NCBI RefSeq assembly: GCF_014836635.1
Contig: NZ_JACSQL010000009.1
Span: 1 to 64,000, forward strand
Reading direction: 5' to 3'
DNA from: Paenibacillus gallinarum
Lineage (GTDB): Bacteria; Bacillota; Bacilli; Paenibacillales; Paenibacillaceae
Length of the DNA: 64,000 nucleotides
Below are positions 38,281 through 48,739 of the stretch, in pieces. The notes under the pieces are model-generated. The model searched no databases. It was not told where the DNA came from and saw nothing but the letters and a program-made list of their open reading frames with translations. The position numbers were made by a program, and so were the translations under genes. Within the stretch, counting starts at the first letter, position 1. Every line of letters starts with the position of its first letter.

Positions 38281-39258
38281 ATGGCAAAAGACTTAGTAGA
38301 ATTCCGTAACTTAAAAACGCATTTTCATACATCCGCAGGGGTCGTGAAGGCGGTTGATGACGTGAGTTTTACGATTCGCGAAGGCGAAACCGTATGCGTC
38401 GTTGGTGAATCTGGATGCGGAAAAAGCGTAACGGCAATGTCACTGATGCGTTTATTAGAGGTAGATCCGGCCGGGGGACAGATTTTATTTGAAGGTAAAG
38501 ATCTTCTTAAGCTGAATAAAAGAGATATGGGCCGAATTCGGGGTAATGACATCTCCATTATTTTTCAAGAACCGATGTCTTCCTTAAACCCTGTACTTAC
38601 CATTGGAGAGCAGATCAGTGAACCACTAATGATTCACCTCCTGCTGGATAGGAAGAAAGCTCGTAAGAGAGCGATTGAACTGATTAGCCTGGTTGGAATT
38701 TCTCGTCCAGAGAAAATTGTAGACTCATTTCCACATGAACTCAGCGGTGGTATGCGTCAGCGGATTATGATCGCCATTGCGCTAAGCTGTAATCCAAAGC
38801 TGCTCATTGCTGATGAGCCGACGACTGCACTTGATGTAACCATCCAGGCACAGATTCTTGATCTCATGCGTGATATCAAAGAAAAGTTTAATACCTCCAT
38901 CATGCTCATCACCCATGATCTAGGTGTCGTTGCGGAAATGGCTGATTATGTGGTGGTTATGTATGCAGGCAAAGTGATCGAGGAAGCCTCAGTATTCGAA
39001 TTGTTCAAAGCACCGAAGCATCCATATACGAAAGGTCTCCTTAAGGCCAAGCCCATTATTAATCAAAGACAGGAACGTTTGTATTCAATTCCAGGCCAAG
39101 TGCCAAACCCAGTTGAACTCGGGCAGAATTGTCATTTCCACGATCGCTGTGAGTCTTGCATGAGCATATGCCGCGAGAAAGAGCCTCCACTGCGTAAAGA
39201 TGAACAAGGACATAAAGTCGCATGTTGGCTCTATGAGGAGGAGGCAATGGTACGATGA
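38281..39258 (+). CDS. oppD: Oligopeptide ABC transporter ATPase (OppD type)
   Basis: 325 aa. Walker A GESGCGKS (about 46-53), signature LSGGMRQR, Walker [13 protein letters not shown] and H-loop ITHDLG are intact. The C-terminal oligopeptide-transporter region has a cysteine cluster (CHFHDRC...CMSIC...C). It powers peptide import with OppF. It overlaps oppF by 4 bp, suggesting coupled translation. Confidence 0.94.
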   Translation: MAKDLVEFRNLKTHFHTSAGVVKAVDDVSFTIREGETVCVVGESGCGKSVTAMSLMRLLEVDPAGGQILFEGKDLLKLNKRDMGRIRGNDISIIFQEPMSSLNPVLTIGEQISEPLMIHLLLDRKKARKRAIELISLVGISRPEKIVDSFPHELSGGMRQRIMIAIALSCNPKLLIADEPTTALDVTIQAQILDLMRDIKEKFNTSIMLITHDLGVVAEMADYVVVMYAGKVIEEASVFELFKAPKHPYTKGLLKAKPIINQRQERLYSIPGQVPNPVELGQNCHFHDRCESCMSICREKEPPLRKDEQGHKVACWLYEEEAMVR

Positions 39259-40220
39259 CAGAAGCGCTGATTGAAGTACAGAATCTAAAGAAATACTTTC
39301 CGATTACGGGTGGCGTGTTTCAGCGCCGTGTTGGTGATGTAAAAGCAGTAGACGATGTATCGTTCACCATCTACAAAGGAGAGTCATTCGGACTTGTAGG
39401 AGAGTCTGGCTGCGGTAAGAGTACCATTGGCCGAACCATTCTCAGACTGAATGATAAAACGTCCGGCAAGGTTATTTTTAAAGGACAGGATCTTCACACG
39501 TTATCCAAAGAGAAGCTGCGCTCCATTCGGCCGGAAATGCAGATTGTATTCCAAGATCCTTTCAGCTCACTAAATCCTCGGATCAAGGTAGGAGATGCGA
39601 TTGGCGAAGCACTACTGGATCATAAGCTGATTCCTAGAAAGATGGTACGAGCTACAGTAGAAGAAACTTTACGTATATGTGGTCTCTCTGCGTATCATTA
39701 TGATCGGTATCCGCATGAATTCTCAGGTGGGCAGCGTCAACGGATTGGAATTGCACGTGCGCTGATTCTAAACCCCGACTTTATTGTGGCAGATGAACCG
39801 GTTTCCGCACTTGATGTATCCATTCAGGCTCAGATCATCAACTTGCTTAGTGATTTGCAAGCTGAAAAACAGCTGACGTATCTGTTTATCTCTCATGATC
39901 TGAGTGTAGTAGAGCATCTCTGTACAAGAATTGGTGTTATGTACCTTGGTTCCATGGTAGAAATGGCTAGTAAGGATGAATTGTTCCGTAATCCGCTTCA
40001 TCCCTATACGAAGGCTCTATTATCGGCTGTACCTATTCCAGATCCAACACTGAAAAGAGAACGCATTGTGCTGAGGGGTGATATCCCGAGTCCGGCAAAT
40101 CCACCTTCAGGCTGTAAATTTCATACCCGTTGTCCTATTGCTTCTGATCGTTGTAAGCAAGAGATTCCGGAGTACCGTAATGTAGGTTCAGATCACTACG
40201 TTGCATGTCACTATGCATAA
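39255..40220 (+). CDS. oppF: Oligopeptide ABC transporter ATPase (OppF type)
   Basis: 321 aa. Walker A GESGCGKS (about 50-57), signature FSGGQRQR, Walker B FIVADEPVSALD and H-loop ISHDLS are present, with the C-terminal cysteine motif (CKFHTRCP...C). It forms the heterodimeric motor with OppD. Last gene of the operon; a terminator follows. Confidence 0.94.
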   Translation: MTEALIEVQNLKKYFPITGGVFQRRVGDVKAVDDVSFTIYKGESFGLVGESGCGKSTIGRTILRLNDKTSGKVIFKGQDLHTLSKEKLRSIRPEMQIVFQDPFSSLNPRIKVGDAIGEALLDHKLIPRKMVRATVEETLRICGLSAYHYDRYPHEFSGGQRQRIGIARALILNPDFIVADEPVSALDVSIQAQIINLLSDLQAEKQLTYLFISHDLSVVEHLCTRIGVMYLGSMVEMASKDELFRNPLHPYTKALLSAVPIPDPTLKRERIVLRGDIPSPANPPSGCKFHTRCPIASDRCKQEIPEYRNVGSDHYVACHYA

Positions 40221-40306
40221 GTGGCTTTAAAATACATGTGGAGTATGGATTGGGGTCCTACGCTCATAAACGGTGTTTTACAATGGTTTTTTATATGAAT
40301 GTTGAG

Positions 40307-40350
40307 CACAGTTTTTTACACTAATGTAGTGTGAGAACTGTGTTTTTTTT
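40307..40350 (+). terminator. opp operon terminator
   Basis: Nested stems CACAGTT/AACTGTG and ACACT/AGTGT followed by eight T. The remainder of 40351-40578 is A/T-rich, with a short palindrome CTATATATATAG at about 40447-40458 and no gene. Confidence 0.85.
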
Positions 40351-40578
40351 GTTATGAATGCCGGTTAAAATTTCATTTAATGAACGAAAAAATATTTTTT
40401 TGAAAAAAATATAAAGAAATGCAGACAAAATGATCATTTCTTACGTCTATATATATAGATTGGTTTAATAGAGTAATAGGTGCCTTTACTTTAGTCTGCA
40501 AATAAATTCTAATTACATATAGTAGACACGAATAAGATACGAATTTTCGAATCAAATTTGAAGAATGGGGGAATAGAG

Positions 40579-41514
40579 ATGAAGAAATGGATCCTACGAA
40601 GCAGTACACTGGTTGTTCTCATCGCTGTCATATTTATAGGTATAAGGCCAGAAAGCTTAGTAGGAAAACCATCTATTCAATCTAGTGCCGCCCTGCTTAT
40701 GGACGCTTCTTCAGGTGAAGTTATTGTTAGTTCTAATGGGGATCATCCTTTGCCTGCAGCAAGCTTATCTAAATTAATGACACAGCTGATCATTCTGGAC
40801 GAAATAGATGCAGGACATATTTCTGGAAATGACACCGTAAAGATCAGTGAACATGCTGCTGAATCCGCAGGAATTAATGTATCCCTAAATGAAAATGATC
40901 AATTTACAGTCAACGAACTATTCAAAGTAATCTCCGTTTATTCGGCCAATGATGCAACGATTGCCCTTGCAGAGCATGTGTTTGGCTCTGAGGAACGTTT
41001 TGTAGAAGAAATGAATATAAGAGCAAAGTCCATTGGACTGTCCGTACATACACAGTATAACAATGCGACAGGTTCTTCTCCTTTATCTGGCGGACCATCT
41101 GAGAATTATATGACGGCAAAAGATGTCGCAAAATTGTCCGCTCACCTCATTAAACAACATCCTGAAATTTTAAAACTTTCTAGCCAGACTCAAGTTGAAC
41201 TAAGGAACAAAGGATTATATATGAGCAATACAAACTGGATGCTGGATAATGTAAAGGGTCCATATGCATACAGTGGTGCAGACGGTCTTAAAACAGGATA
41301 TACAGAAGATGCAGGATATTGCTTATCAAGTACGGTCAAAAAGAACGGTCAACGATTGATTGCTATTGTCATGGGAGCAGAAACTAAAGAACAGCGTTTT
41401 GAAGAAGCTAAACAATTGTTTGACTATGGGTTTGCTCACTCCTATAGTGCAAAAGAGTGGACGCAAAACTGGGCTTCAACGTGGCATCAAGTTATTCAAA
41501 GACCCTCTATTTAG
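40579..41514 (+). CDS. D-alanyl-D-alanine carboxypeptidase, serine type (DacF-like PBP)
   Basis: 311 aa from ATG 40579; a TTG at 40558 precedes the GGGGG site. The signal or anchor helix spans about 6-24. The active-site motifs are SLSK (SxxK) in AASLSKLMT, SAN (SxN) in VYSANDATIA and KTG in GLKTGYTEDAG. It trims the terminal D-Ala of peptidoglycan stem peptides. It is shorter than DacA or DacF (about 380-440 aa) and lacks the C-terminal beta domain and amphipathic anchor. The gene appears monocistronic. Confidence 0.88.
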   Translation: MKKWILRSSTLVVLIAVIFIGIRPESLVGKPSIQSSAALLMDASSGEVIVSSNGDHPLPAASLSKLMTQLIILDEIDAGHISGNDTVKISEHAAESAGINVSLNENDQFTVNELFKVISVYSANDATIALAEHVFGSEERFVEEMNIRAKSIGLSVHTQYNNATGSSPLSGGPSENYMTAKDVAKLSAHLIKQHPEILKLSSQTQVELRNKGLYMSNTNWMLDNVKGPYAYSGADGLKTGYTEDAGYCLSSTVKKNGQRLIAIVMGAETKEQRFEEAKQLFDYGFAHSYSAKEWTQNWASTWHQVIQRPSI

Positions 41515-41794
41515 TTCAAATTGTTTTGAAACCCCTTCTCTATTTTCTAGAAATAAACCAAAAAGGTTACAAAATGCGGAGAAATATGACAATTTGCATG
41601 GTGCCGTCTTACAGATTATTATGGTAATATAGCAAAATGTACAAGTTGCATGATAAAAAATAATAGGACATTATAAAGTGAGGCGTTTTCGCTGAGAAGT
41701 AGTCTTTACGAATTAGTCGCCTCCTATGACCTCCAATGCCTACTAAAATAGAACTAGGATTTGATGACCCCATACTAAGAGAAGGAATGAACCA

Positions 41795-42835
41795 ATGAGA
41801 TCTAGATCAAGAAGAAAGCAACGCAATAAAAAAAAGGGTTTACTCATCACGCTTGTAACCCTTGTTGTGTTAGTCGCGGTAGCCTATCCTTTTAGACAAA
41901 AAATTGCTCTTGCAGCATTTGATTTGTTCTTATCAGATACAATTAAAAATCAGCTTGAAAGATCATATAGAGGGGAAGCTAATGCCGAGCCTATTGTATA
42001 TCAAGAAAAACCATTCTCTGTTCTATTACTAGGAACGGATGCAAGACCCTATGAGAAAACGAAAGGTCGTTCGGATACCGTTATTTATTCGGTGGTTCGT
42101 CCTAAAGAATCAAAAGTCCTGCTTGTCTCGATTCCCCGTGATACGTATGTACAAATCATAGGACACGATTCAGATAAAGACGGTGAAGATGATTATGATA
42201 AACTCACTCATGCTTTTGCCTTTGGGGAAGAGGAGATGTCAATTAACACCGTAGAAAATTTCCTAGAGAAGGAAATTGATTACTATGCAACGGTAAACTT
42301 TACAGCCATTCAGGAAGTTGTCGACGCGATTGGCGGTATTGAACTTCCGATTGAAGAAGATATCGTCAACAAAAATCCAAATCACGTACAGTTTACGATT
42401 GAAGGTGGTAAGCCGCTGTATAGTGGAGAGGAAGCACTTTATTACATTCGTTATCGCGAAGACAGTGACTTCAACCGGACAAAGCGTCAGCAGATCTTTT
42501 TAAATGCAGTTGCTAACAAAATGCTGAGTCTTAGCCAAATTTCGAATATACCGAAACTGTTTGATATTATGGGAGATAACTTCCAAACCAATATGCAGCC
42601 TTCTTTTATTATCGACCTAGCTAAACAAGTTCTTACTCAGAGCAAACCTGAAATTTCTAGTTTCACTATTATGGGTGAAGGGGTAAGAAAGAATGGGATC
42701 TTCTATGATGACGTAGATGAAGATTATCTGGCGTATGCTAAAGAGTTGATTAGTAATTGGCTCGATCCAAATACGACGGCAGAGACGTTAATGAAACCGA
42801 ACACGGATGATATAAAGAGTGAAGATACAGAATAG
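41795..42835 (+). CDS. LytR-CpsA-Psr (LCP) family wall polymer ligase
   Basis: 346 aa. A basic N-terminus and one membrane anchor (about 14-34) precede the LCP domain (about 72-235). Conserved arginines and acids lie in LLGTDARP, GRSDTVIYSVV and SIPRDTYV. LCP enzymes attach teichoic acids or other anionic polymers from lipid carriers to peptidoglycan. An acidic insert DSDKDGEDDYDK (125-136) just after SIPRDTYV looks like part of an EF-hand calcium loop. The gene seems monocistronic. Confidence 0.92.
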   Translation: MRSRSRRKQRNKKKGLLITLVTLVVLVAVAYPFRQKIALAAFDLFLSDTIKNQLERSYRGEANAEPIVYQEKPFSVLLLGTDARPYEKTKGRSDTVIYSVVRPKESKVLLVSIPRDTYVQIIGHDSDKDGEDDYDKLTHAFAFGEEEMSINTVENFLEKEIDYYATVNFTAIQEVVDAIGGIELPIEEDIVNKNPNHVQFTIEGGKPLYSGEEALYYIRYREDSDFNRTKRQQIFLNAVANKMLSLSQISNIPKLFDIMGDNFQTNMQPSFIIDLAKQVLTQSKPEISSFTIMGEGVRKNGIFYDDVDEDYLAYAKELISNWLDPNTTAETLMKPNTDDIKSEDTE

Positions 42836-42837
42836 GT

Positions 42838-42873
42838 GGACAGAAGATCAGCACTGGACAGAAGATCAGCACT
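42838..42873 (+). repeat. Exact 18-bp tandem duplication after the LCP gene
   Basis: GGACAGAAGATCAGCACT occurs twice back to back (42838-42855 and 42856-42873). Each copy ends in ATCAGCAC, which can pair with GTGCTGAT at about 42897-42904, next to TTTTGTT, so either copy may form the 5' arm of the terminator. Confidence 0.85.
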
Positions 42874-43013
42874 GGACGATTATTTCTTTAAGTCTGGTGC
42901 TGATTTTGTTGTGTTATGAGAATATAATGGTAGTAAGTAAGAAGTAAACCCGCAATATGTAAGAGATACAAATACTTAACTATTGCCTTAACATAAGGAG
43001 GAAGTGTTTAGTT

Positions 43014-43445
43014 ATGAATATTGCTTTTTTCTTGCTGCCCAAACAGGAGGTAGCAACCGTTACCTCGGATGCAACGCTTAGACAGACCCTTGAACGGATG
43101 GAATATCACCGCTTTACTGCAGTCCCCATTTTGACCAAAGATGGAAAGTATAAAGGTACGGTAACAGAGGGAGATCTTCTATGGCATATGAAGAATTCTA
43201 AGGGAGAGATTACATTTGAAAACGCTTCAAAATTTTATCTCAAGGATGTACCTCTTCGAGTAAATATTAAACCCGTTTCCATTAATGCGAACATGGGTGA
43301 TTTAATTAATCTGGCAAAAGCGCAAAATTTCGTGCCGGTAGTCGATGATATGGATCGGTTTATCGGGATTGTACGTCGCAGTCAAATTATTGAATATTGT
43401 GAAAACATGGTGGAGAAAGAATCGCTTAATACGAATTCAGGTTAA
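43014..43445 (+). CDS. CBS-domain protein
   Basis: 143 aa made of two CBS repeats (about 8-62 and 75-132), for example ATLRQTLERMEYHRFTAVPILTKDGKYKGTVTEGDLLWHM and FVPVVDDMDRFIGIVRRSQIIEY. CBS pairs bind adenine nucleotides, and some bind cyclic di-AMP. No effector domain is attached. It lies just upstream of a MazG-like, DUF2232 and gdpP block; gdpP degrades c-di-AMP, so a sensor role is possible but unproven. Confidence 0.85.
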   Translation: MNIAFFLLPKQEVATVTSDATLRQTLERMEYHRFTAVPILTKDGKYKGTVTEGDLLWHMKNSKGEITFENASKFYLKDVPLRVNIKPVSINANMGDLINLAKAQNFVPVVDDMDRFIGIVRRSQIIEYCENMVEKESLNTNSG

Positions 43446-43558
43446 AATAGAGGAAAAGGGCTGATTTTTGATACAGGAGATTCCGAGCAGTCCTTTTTAT
43501 GGATATTCCCTTTTATGCTATAATGGAGAATAAAGCTTTTCACGGGAGTGTGACGATC

Positions 43559-43867
43559 ATGAGCATGCCAAAAGAACTGGATGTAGCGAAACGCGCAAAA
43601 GTAATTGAATGGCTTAAAACTGAAATGCTGGATCAAGTGTCACGTTTGTTTAAAGCGCTATGGGAAGGAAGTACAGCGCGAATCAGCGATAGTCTTGCAA
43701 GTCTCATCATGAGCAGTTACATCCTGGGACGAAGGCTTGGGATTTCTTTCAAAGATATGGATGATCTGCTCATCGAGAAGCTGAGGAAACACAAACAGGA
43801 AGGTCACCAGCTTGAAGACTGGTATAAAGATATTTCTGCTCTCGAAGATCATATGCGTAAGAGGTGA
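43559..43867 (+). CDS. MazG-like family protein
   Basis: 102 aa from ATG 43559, about 10 bp after GGGAG. An in-frame upstream ATG at 43499 lacks a site. The all-helical sequence (AKRAKVIEWLKTEMLDQVSRLFKALWEGSTARISDSLASLIMSSYILGRRLGISFKDMDDLLIEKL) fits the MazG-like family related to nucleotide pyrophosphohydrolases. The EExxE-type metal motif of active MazG is not obvious, so activity is doubtful. It lies 6 bp before the DUF2232 gene. Confidence 0.75.
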   Translation: MSMPKELDVAKRAKVIEWLKTEMLDQVSRLFKALWEGSTARISDSLASLIMSSYILGRRLGISFKDMDDLLIEKLRKHKQEGHQLEDWYKDISALEDHMRKR

Positions 43868-43873
43868 AACCAT

Positions 43874-44794
43874 TTGAAATTTCGCTGGTCAACAGCTATA
43901 TGGAGTTTAGTATATCTATTACTTTTGTTATCATTACTGACTCCTCCGCTGACAGCTATTAGTGTATTTTTGATTATTTTGCCCGGGGTGATACTGTATA
44001 GCTCACTGAGTTTAAAAGCCTTCTGCCTGCATATTATCCCCGTGGCTCTGATTGCTTTCATTGTAGAGCCTTTTTATTTGCTGTTATCTATCTTCTTTTT
44101 AATACCAGCTATTGTAATGGGGTATTTCTACAAAAACAAAAAGCCGGCACTGAATACCCTTATGGCCGGGACAGGTACCATACTTGCTGAATTTTTGTTG
44201 TTGCTGCTTATCAGCACTACTATTTTTCAGTTTGATTTTCAAGGATATATGAAGGACGTCGTTACACTCACACTCACTCCGGTGACCGAAGCCGGTGGTA
44301 ACAACGTACTTACCAATGGTTTGGTGTTGGATGAAGAAATGGCAAAGCGCATTGAAACGACAACAGTACAGATGATTCCTTTTGCTCTGATTGTCACTTC
44401 GTTTATTATGGCTTCCATAACACATGCTATTGCTCGTCCGGTGCTTAGTCGATTGGGCGTTCATGTACCAAGACTAAAGCCTGTACGAGAGTGGAGATTA
44501 CCAAAAGCGTTAATTTGGTATTATTTTATAGGTATTATTCTACAACTGGTTGCAGATGGCTCGGAATCTAGCTTTATGACGATGATTGCTCTTAATTTCG
44601 TTCCGCTGATTAGTTTCTGTTTTATGATTCAAGCCGTCGGTTTCTTCTTCTATGTAGCTCACGCAAAAAAATGGCATCCTATACTGCCCTTCTTGCTTGC
44701 AGTAGCGACGGTTCTGATTGGACCCATGCGGATTATCGGAATTATTGATCTTGCTTTCCCACTCCGTGAAGCCATTTCGAGACCAAAACGATAG
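43874..44794 (+). CDS. yybS: DUF2232 membrane protein (YybS-like)
   Basis: 306 aa, TTG start after AGAGGTGAAAC. About eight membrane segments run through the protein. YybS-like proteins are regularly encoded just before gdpP (yybT), rplI and dnaB in Bacillales, as here. The function is unknown. gdpP follows 11 bp later. Confidence 0.87.
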   Translation: MKFRWSTAIWSLVYLLLLLSLLTPPLTAISVFLIILPGVILYSSLSLKAFCLHIIPVALIAFIVEPFYLLLSIFFLIPAIVMGYFYKNKKPALNTLMAGTGTILAEFLLLLLISTTIFQFDFQGYMKDVVTLTLTPVTEAGGNNVLTNGLVLDEEMAKRIETTTVQMIPFALIVTSFIMASITHAIARPVLSRLGVHVPRLKPVREWRLPKALIWYYFIGIILQLVADGSESSFMTMIALNFVPLISFCFMIQAVGFFFYVAHAKKWHPILPFLLAVATVLIGPMRIIGIIDLAFPLREAISRPKR

Positions 44795-44805
44795 GATGAA
44801 TTTTA

Positions 44806-46797
44806 ATGCCTAAATTTCTTTTAAAACGCTGGCACGGATACCAGACCGTCTGGGCGTTTGCTCTATTACTCATTCTGGATGCATTTCTCGTTGCCTATAA
44901 TTGGCCGCTTGGTCTTGTCTGTCTTGTCCTCGTGGCGATTCTTGGTTTCGTAATGGTCAAAGCCGAACTTGATTTCAGGAGAGAGCTGAATCAGTATATA
45001 GGCGGACTGAATCTACGTATAAAAAGGGTAGAAGGAGAAGTCGTCAGTAACTTGCCGCTTGGGATTGTGCTATACAGTGAGGACCGCTCTATAGAGTGGA
45101 ATAATCGCTTTGTCTCTCGTATGTTCGGTGAGAAAACACTTATTGGCAGTGATCTGACGACCCTTTTTCCACAGCTGCCCTTTAAGGTGAAAGACAAAAA
45201 AGATCATCATAAAGATCATCCTCATGATATTCAATTTGAATATCGGATGAATGAACAAGTATATGATCTAAGACATTATCCGGAAGAGCGGCTGATCTAC
45301 ATTTATGAGACAACCGAGCTTGCAACACTTCGGGATAAATATGAGAAGGAAAAAATAGCGCTTGGTATTATCATGTTGGATAATCTGGATGAAGCATCCC
45401 AAGGAATGGATGACCAGCAGCGCACTGCTTTGACTGCTCGTGCAGCTAGTGAGATTACTTCCTGGGCTAAGGATTTCAATATCTATCTGAGACGATTGTC
45501 TTCAGAACGTTATCTAATGATTCTTAATCATAACTCCTTGCAGGATCTCGAAATGAGTCGCTTTATTATCCTCGATGATATTCGTGAGATGACAGCCGAT
45601 TTGAAGGTTCCAATGACGCTCAGTATTGGTCTTGCCTACGGTTCAGACAGTATTCGTGAGCTCGGAGAGCTCGCGCAATCGAGTCTAGATATGGCACTTG
45701 GACGGGGCGGGGATCAGGCTGCAGTAAAAGCGGGTCAGCGACTTTCTTTTTATGGCGGTAAAACCAATGCCGTGGAAAAAAGAACTCGGGTAAGAGCAAG
45801 GGTTATTGCTCATGCTCTGCGTGATCTCATGCAAGAGAGTGACCAAGTTTTTATTATGGGTCATAAAATTCCAGATATGGATGCGATCGGGGCTTCCATT
45901 GGGATATGGAAAGCTGCTAATCTATATCATGTGGATGCATACATTGTGCTCGATGAATCCAATCCTTCGATTGAACGGTTAATGGAGCAGGTGTATAAAG
46001 ACGAGCAGATCGGTGCTTCGTTTATTACACCGGAAGAAGCACAGCAGATGATGACAGAGCACAGTTTGCTTGTCGTCGTCGATACACACAAAGCATCCAT
46101 GACGATCGAACCTAGACTTGTACAAGAGGCTTCTCGTGTGGTGGTGGTCGACCATCATCGCAGAGGAGAAGAATTTATAAATGACGCAGTGCTAATCTAT
46201 TTGGAGCCATATGCCTCCTCAGCAGCTGAACTCGTCACAGAGCTACTACAGTATATTCATGATAAATTGCAGCTTAGACCGCTTGAAGCCACTGCACTGC
46301 TGGCAGGTATAACGGTGGATACGAAACATTTTGCAATTCATACAGGTTCAAGAACGTTTGAGGCGGCAGGTTATTTAAGACGATCTGGTGCCGATTCCAT
46401 TCTGGTGCAACGTTTGCTCAAAGAGGATCTTCAGGAATATATTGCGAAAGCAGAAATCATAAAACATGCTAAAATGATTCATGGGCATATTGCAGTAGCT
46501 GTTACGGAAGAAGGACAGATTATTTCACAGCTGCTCATTGCACAGGTGGCAGATTCATTACTTAATATGACCGATGTCGTTGCTTCTTTCGTTGTTAGTG
46601 AACGTCCGGATGGATTAATTGGCATCAGTGCCCGTTCTCTTGGTAAAATGAATGTTCAAGTTGTTATGGAACGACTTGGAGGCGGCGGTCATTTAACGAA
46701 TGCAGCTGTTCAGCTAGACATGCCCATTAAAGAGGCAGAAACACGTTTGTTAGATGTACTTTCTGAAATCGAGAAGGAAGAGGGGTTGTTCGAATGA
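44806..46797 (+). CDS. gdpP: Cyclic-di-AMP phosphodiesterase GdpP
   Basis: 663 aa. Two membrane helices (about 13-55), a PAS domain (about 80-165), a degenerate GGDEF domain (about 175-310) and a DHH/DHHA1 phosphodiesterase (about 340-660). Metal ligands include H353, D357 and D359 (GHKIPDMDA) and D449-H450-H451 (VVVVDHH). The GGGGH motif of DHHA1 is near the C-terminus. It hydrolyses c-di-AMP to pApA, controlling potassium homeostasis and wall stress. It overlaps rplI by 4 bp. Confidence 0.97.
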   Translation: MPKFLLKRWHGYQTVWAFALLLILDAFLVAYNWPLGLVCLVLVAILGFVMVKAELDFRRELNQYIGGLNLRIKRVEGEVVSNLPLGIVLYSEDRSIEWNNRFVSRMFGEKTLIGSDLTTLFPQLPFKVKDKKDHHKDHPHDIQFEYRMNEQVYDLRHYPEERLIYIYETTELATLRDKYEKEKIALGIIMLDNLDEASQGMDDQQRTALTARAASEITSWAKDFNIYLRRLSSERYLMILNHNSLQDLEMSRFIILDDIREMTADLKVPMTLSIGLAYGSDSIRELGELAQSSLDMALGRGGDQAAVKAGQRLSFYGGKTNAVEKRTRVRARVIAHALRDLMQESDQVFIMGHKIPDMDAIGASIGIWKAANLYHVDAYIVLDESNPSIERLMEQVYKDEQIGASFITPEEAQQMMTEHSLLVVVDTHKASMTIEPRLVQEASRVVVVDHHRRGEEFINDAVLIYLEPYASSAAELVTELLQYIHDKLQLRPLEATALLAGITVDTKHFAIHTGSRTFEAAGYLRRSGADSILVQRLLKEDLQEYIAKAEIIKHAKMIHGHIAVAVTEEGQIISQLLIAQVADSLLNMTDVVASFVVSERPDGLIGISARSLGKMNVQVVMERLGGGGHLTNAAVQLDMPIKEAETRLLDVLSEIEKEEGLFE

Positions 46798-47237
46798 AAG
46801 TCATTTTTATAAAAGATGTAAAAGGTCAAGGGAAAAAAGGTCAAGTTAAAGAGGTGTCTGAAGGTTACGCAGCAAACTTCTTGCTGCCAAGAGGACTTGC
46901 ACGTCCTGCAACAGAAGGTAACGTAAAAGTTTTGGAGAACCAAAATGCTGCGGAAGAGAAACGTAAACAGCAAGAAAAAGAGGAAGCTGTAGCACTTGGT
47001 AAAAAGCTGGAATCTTTAACGGTGGAACTGAAAGCAAAAGCGGGTGAAGGCGGTAAATTGTTTGGTGCAATTACAAGCAAACAGATCGCGGAAGCACTGG
47101 GCAAGCAAGGACATAAGATTGATAAACGGAAAATCGAGCTGGATGAACCGATTCGTACCCTCGGGGTTACAAAGATGAGTGTTAAACTCCATCCGGATGT
47201 CAAAGCCACGCTCAAGGTCCAAGTGACGGAGGAATAA
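46794..47237 (+). CDS. rplI: 50S ribosomal protein L9
   Basis: 147 aa. An N-terminal RNA-binding domain ([36 protein letters not shown]) is joined by a long helix (about 45-80) to the C-terminal domain. Start ATG overlaps the gdpP stop. dnaB follows after one base, so the three genes are coupled. Confidence 0.98.
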   Translation: MKVIFIKDVKGQGKKGQVKEVSEGYAANFLLPRGLARPATEGNVKVLENQNAAEEKRKQQEKEEAVALGKKLESLTVELKAKAGEGGKLFGAITSKQIAEALGKQGHKIDKRKIELDEPIRTLGVTKMSVKLHPDVKATLKVQVTEE

Positions 47238-47238
47238 G

Positions 47239-48600
47239 ATGGGCGGCGAGATTTATTTCGACCGGGTTCCACCGCAAAACCTTGAAGCAGAGCAGGCCGT
47301 TCTAGGTGCTATTCTTTTACAAGCAGAGGCTTTGATTACCGCTATGGAGCGGGTATCGACTGAAGATTTCTACGACAAGTCTCATCAGTTAATCTATGAA
47401 TCCATGATTCAGCTTAGTGAAGATAACCAGCCAATTGACCTTATTACGCTCACCTCGCTTATGCAGGATAAAGGGCAGCTTGAGGATATCGGCGGGGTAA
47501 GTTACCTTGCAAAATTGGCTCAAGCTGTTCCAACAGCGGCTAACGTGGATTATTATGCGCAGATTATTGAAGAAAAATCGATGCTCCGCAGATTGATTCG
47601 AACAGCGACTACCATTGTAAGTGAAGGGTATGCTGGCGGAGAAGATGTGTCAGGAATGCTTAGTGATGCCGAGCGGAAAATCCTTGAGATTTCTAATCGC
47701 CGTTCTAGCAGTGGCTTTATTGCCATTAGAGATGTGCTCATGGAAGTGTTTGATAAAGTAGAGACCCTTTATCAGAACAAGGGGAATACAACGGGGATTC
47801 CTTCCGGCTTTGTGGATTTGGACAAAATGACGAGTGGTTTTCAGCGAAATGACCTCATCATCGTTGCGGCACGTCCTTCTGTAGGGAAGACGGCATTTGC
47901 CCTCAACATCGCACAGAACGTAGCGGTAAGAGCAAATGAGACGGTAGCTATCTTTAGTCTCGAGATGTCAGCCGCTCAGCTGGTACAGCGGATGATCTGT
48001 GCAGAAGCTAACCTCGATGCGAATGTCATGCGTAACGGGGAGTTTAAAGGTGACGACGATTGGTCCAAGCTGACAATGGGGATTGCTGCTTTATCAGAAG
48101 CAGAGATTTACATTGATGATACACCAGGAATCACCGTTGCGGATATTCGGGCTAAATGTCGCCGTCTTAAAAAGGAAAAGGGTCTCGGTATGATTGTGAT
48201 CGATTACCTCCAGCTGATTCAGGGGCGCGGCAAGAGCGGCGAGAACCGTCAGCAGGAAGTATCGGAAATCTCTCGTACACTGAAGCAAATTGCCCGTGAA
48301 CTAGACGTTCCTGTTATCGCGCTCTCGCAGCTAAGCCGTGGTGTAGAGCAGCGACAGGATAAACGTCCAATGATGAGTGACCTTCGTGAATCAGGTTCGA
48401 TCGAGCAAGATGCTGATATTGTTGCCTTTTTGTATCGTGATGATTACTATAATCAGGATACAGAGAAGAAAAATATTATCGAGATCATTATTGCTAAACA
48501 ACGTAATGGTCCGGTCGGTACCGTTGAACTCGTATTCTTGAAAAACTTTAATAAGTTCGTAAACTACGAGCGAGTTCACGCGGATGCTTTTGCTGGGTAA
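47239..48600 (+). CDS. dnaB: Replicative DNA helicase DnaB (DnaC of B. subtilis)
   Basis: 453 aa. The N-terminal primase-interaction domain (DRVPPQNLEAEQAVLGAILL) is followed by the RecA-like helicase core. Walker A is RPSVGKTAFALN (about 210-221), Walker B is MIVIDYLQLIQG, and motif H4 is EQDADIVAFLYRDDYY. The hexamer unwinds DNA at the fork. It ends at a strong terminator. Confidence 0.98.
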   Translation: MGGEIYFDRVPPQNLEAEQAVLGAILLQAEALITAMERVSTEDFYDKSHQLIYESMIQLSEDNQPIDLITLTSLMQDKGQLEDIGGVSYLAKLAQAVPTAANVDYYAQIIEEKSMLRRLIRTATTIVSEGYAGGEDVSGMLSDAERKILEISNRRSSSGFIAIRDVLMEVFDKVETLYQNKGNTTGIPSGFVDLDKMTSGFQRNDLIIVAARPSVGKTAFALNIAQNVAVRANETVAIFSLEMSAAQLVQRMICAEANLDANVMRNGEFKGDDDWSKLTMGIAALSEAEIYIDDTPGITVADIRAKCRRLKKEKGLGMIVIDYLQLIQGRGKSGENRQQEVSEISRTLKQIARELDVPVIALSQLSRGVEQRQDKRPMMSDLRESGSIEQDADIVAFLYRDDYYNQDTEKKNIIEIIIAKQRNGPVGTVELVFLKNFNKFVNYERVHADAFAG

Positions 48601-48631
48601 TCCATTTGGATTGTAAGATAGATTGATAAGA

Positions 48632-48680
48632 GATCCACTGACTAGTGTTATTTTACACTGGACAGTGGATTTTTTTTGGA
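48632..48680 (+). terminator. dnaB terminator
   Basis: Stem ATCCACTG / CAGTGGAT with inner AGTGT/ACACT, followed by eight T. Confidence 0.92.
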
Positions 48681-48690
48681 CAAACACTTC

Positions 48691-48735
48691 TATTCCCGAA
48701 CAATAATTTTATGTTATATATAATTGTTCGTTTTT
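48691..48735. promoter_or_regulatory. Paired PurR boxes upstream of purA
   Basis: CCCGAACAATAA (48695-48706) and the inverted TAATTGTTCG (48721-48730) have CGAA and TTCG cores 26 bp apart. This is the spacing of the inverted PurBox pair bound by PurR in Bacillus. The pair lies directly upstream of the purA -35. Confidence 0.78.
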
Positions 48736-48739
48736 ATGT

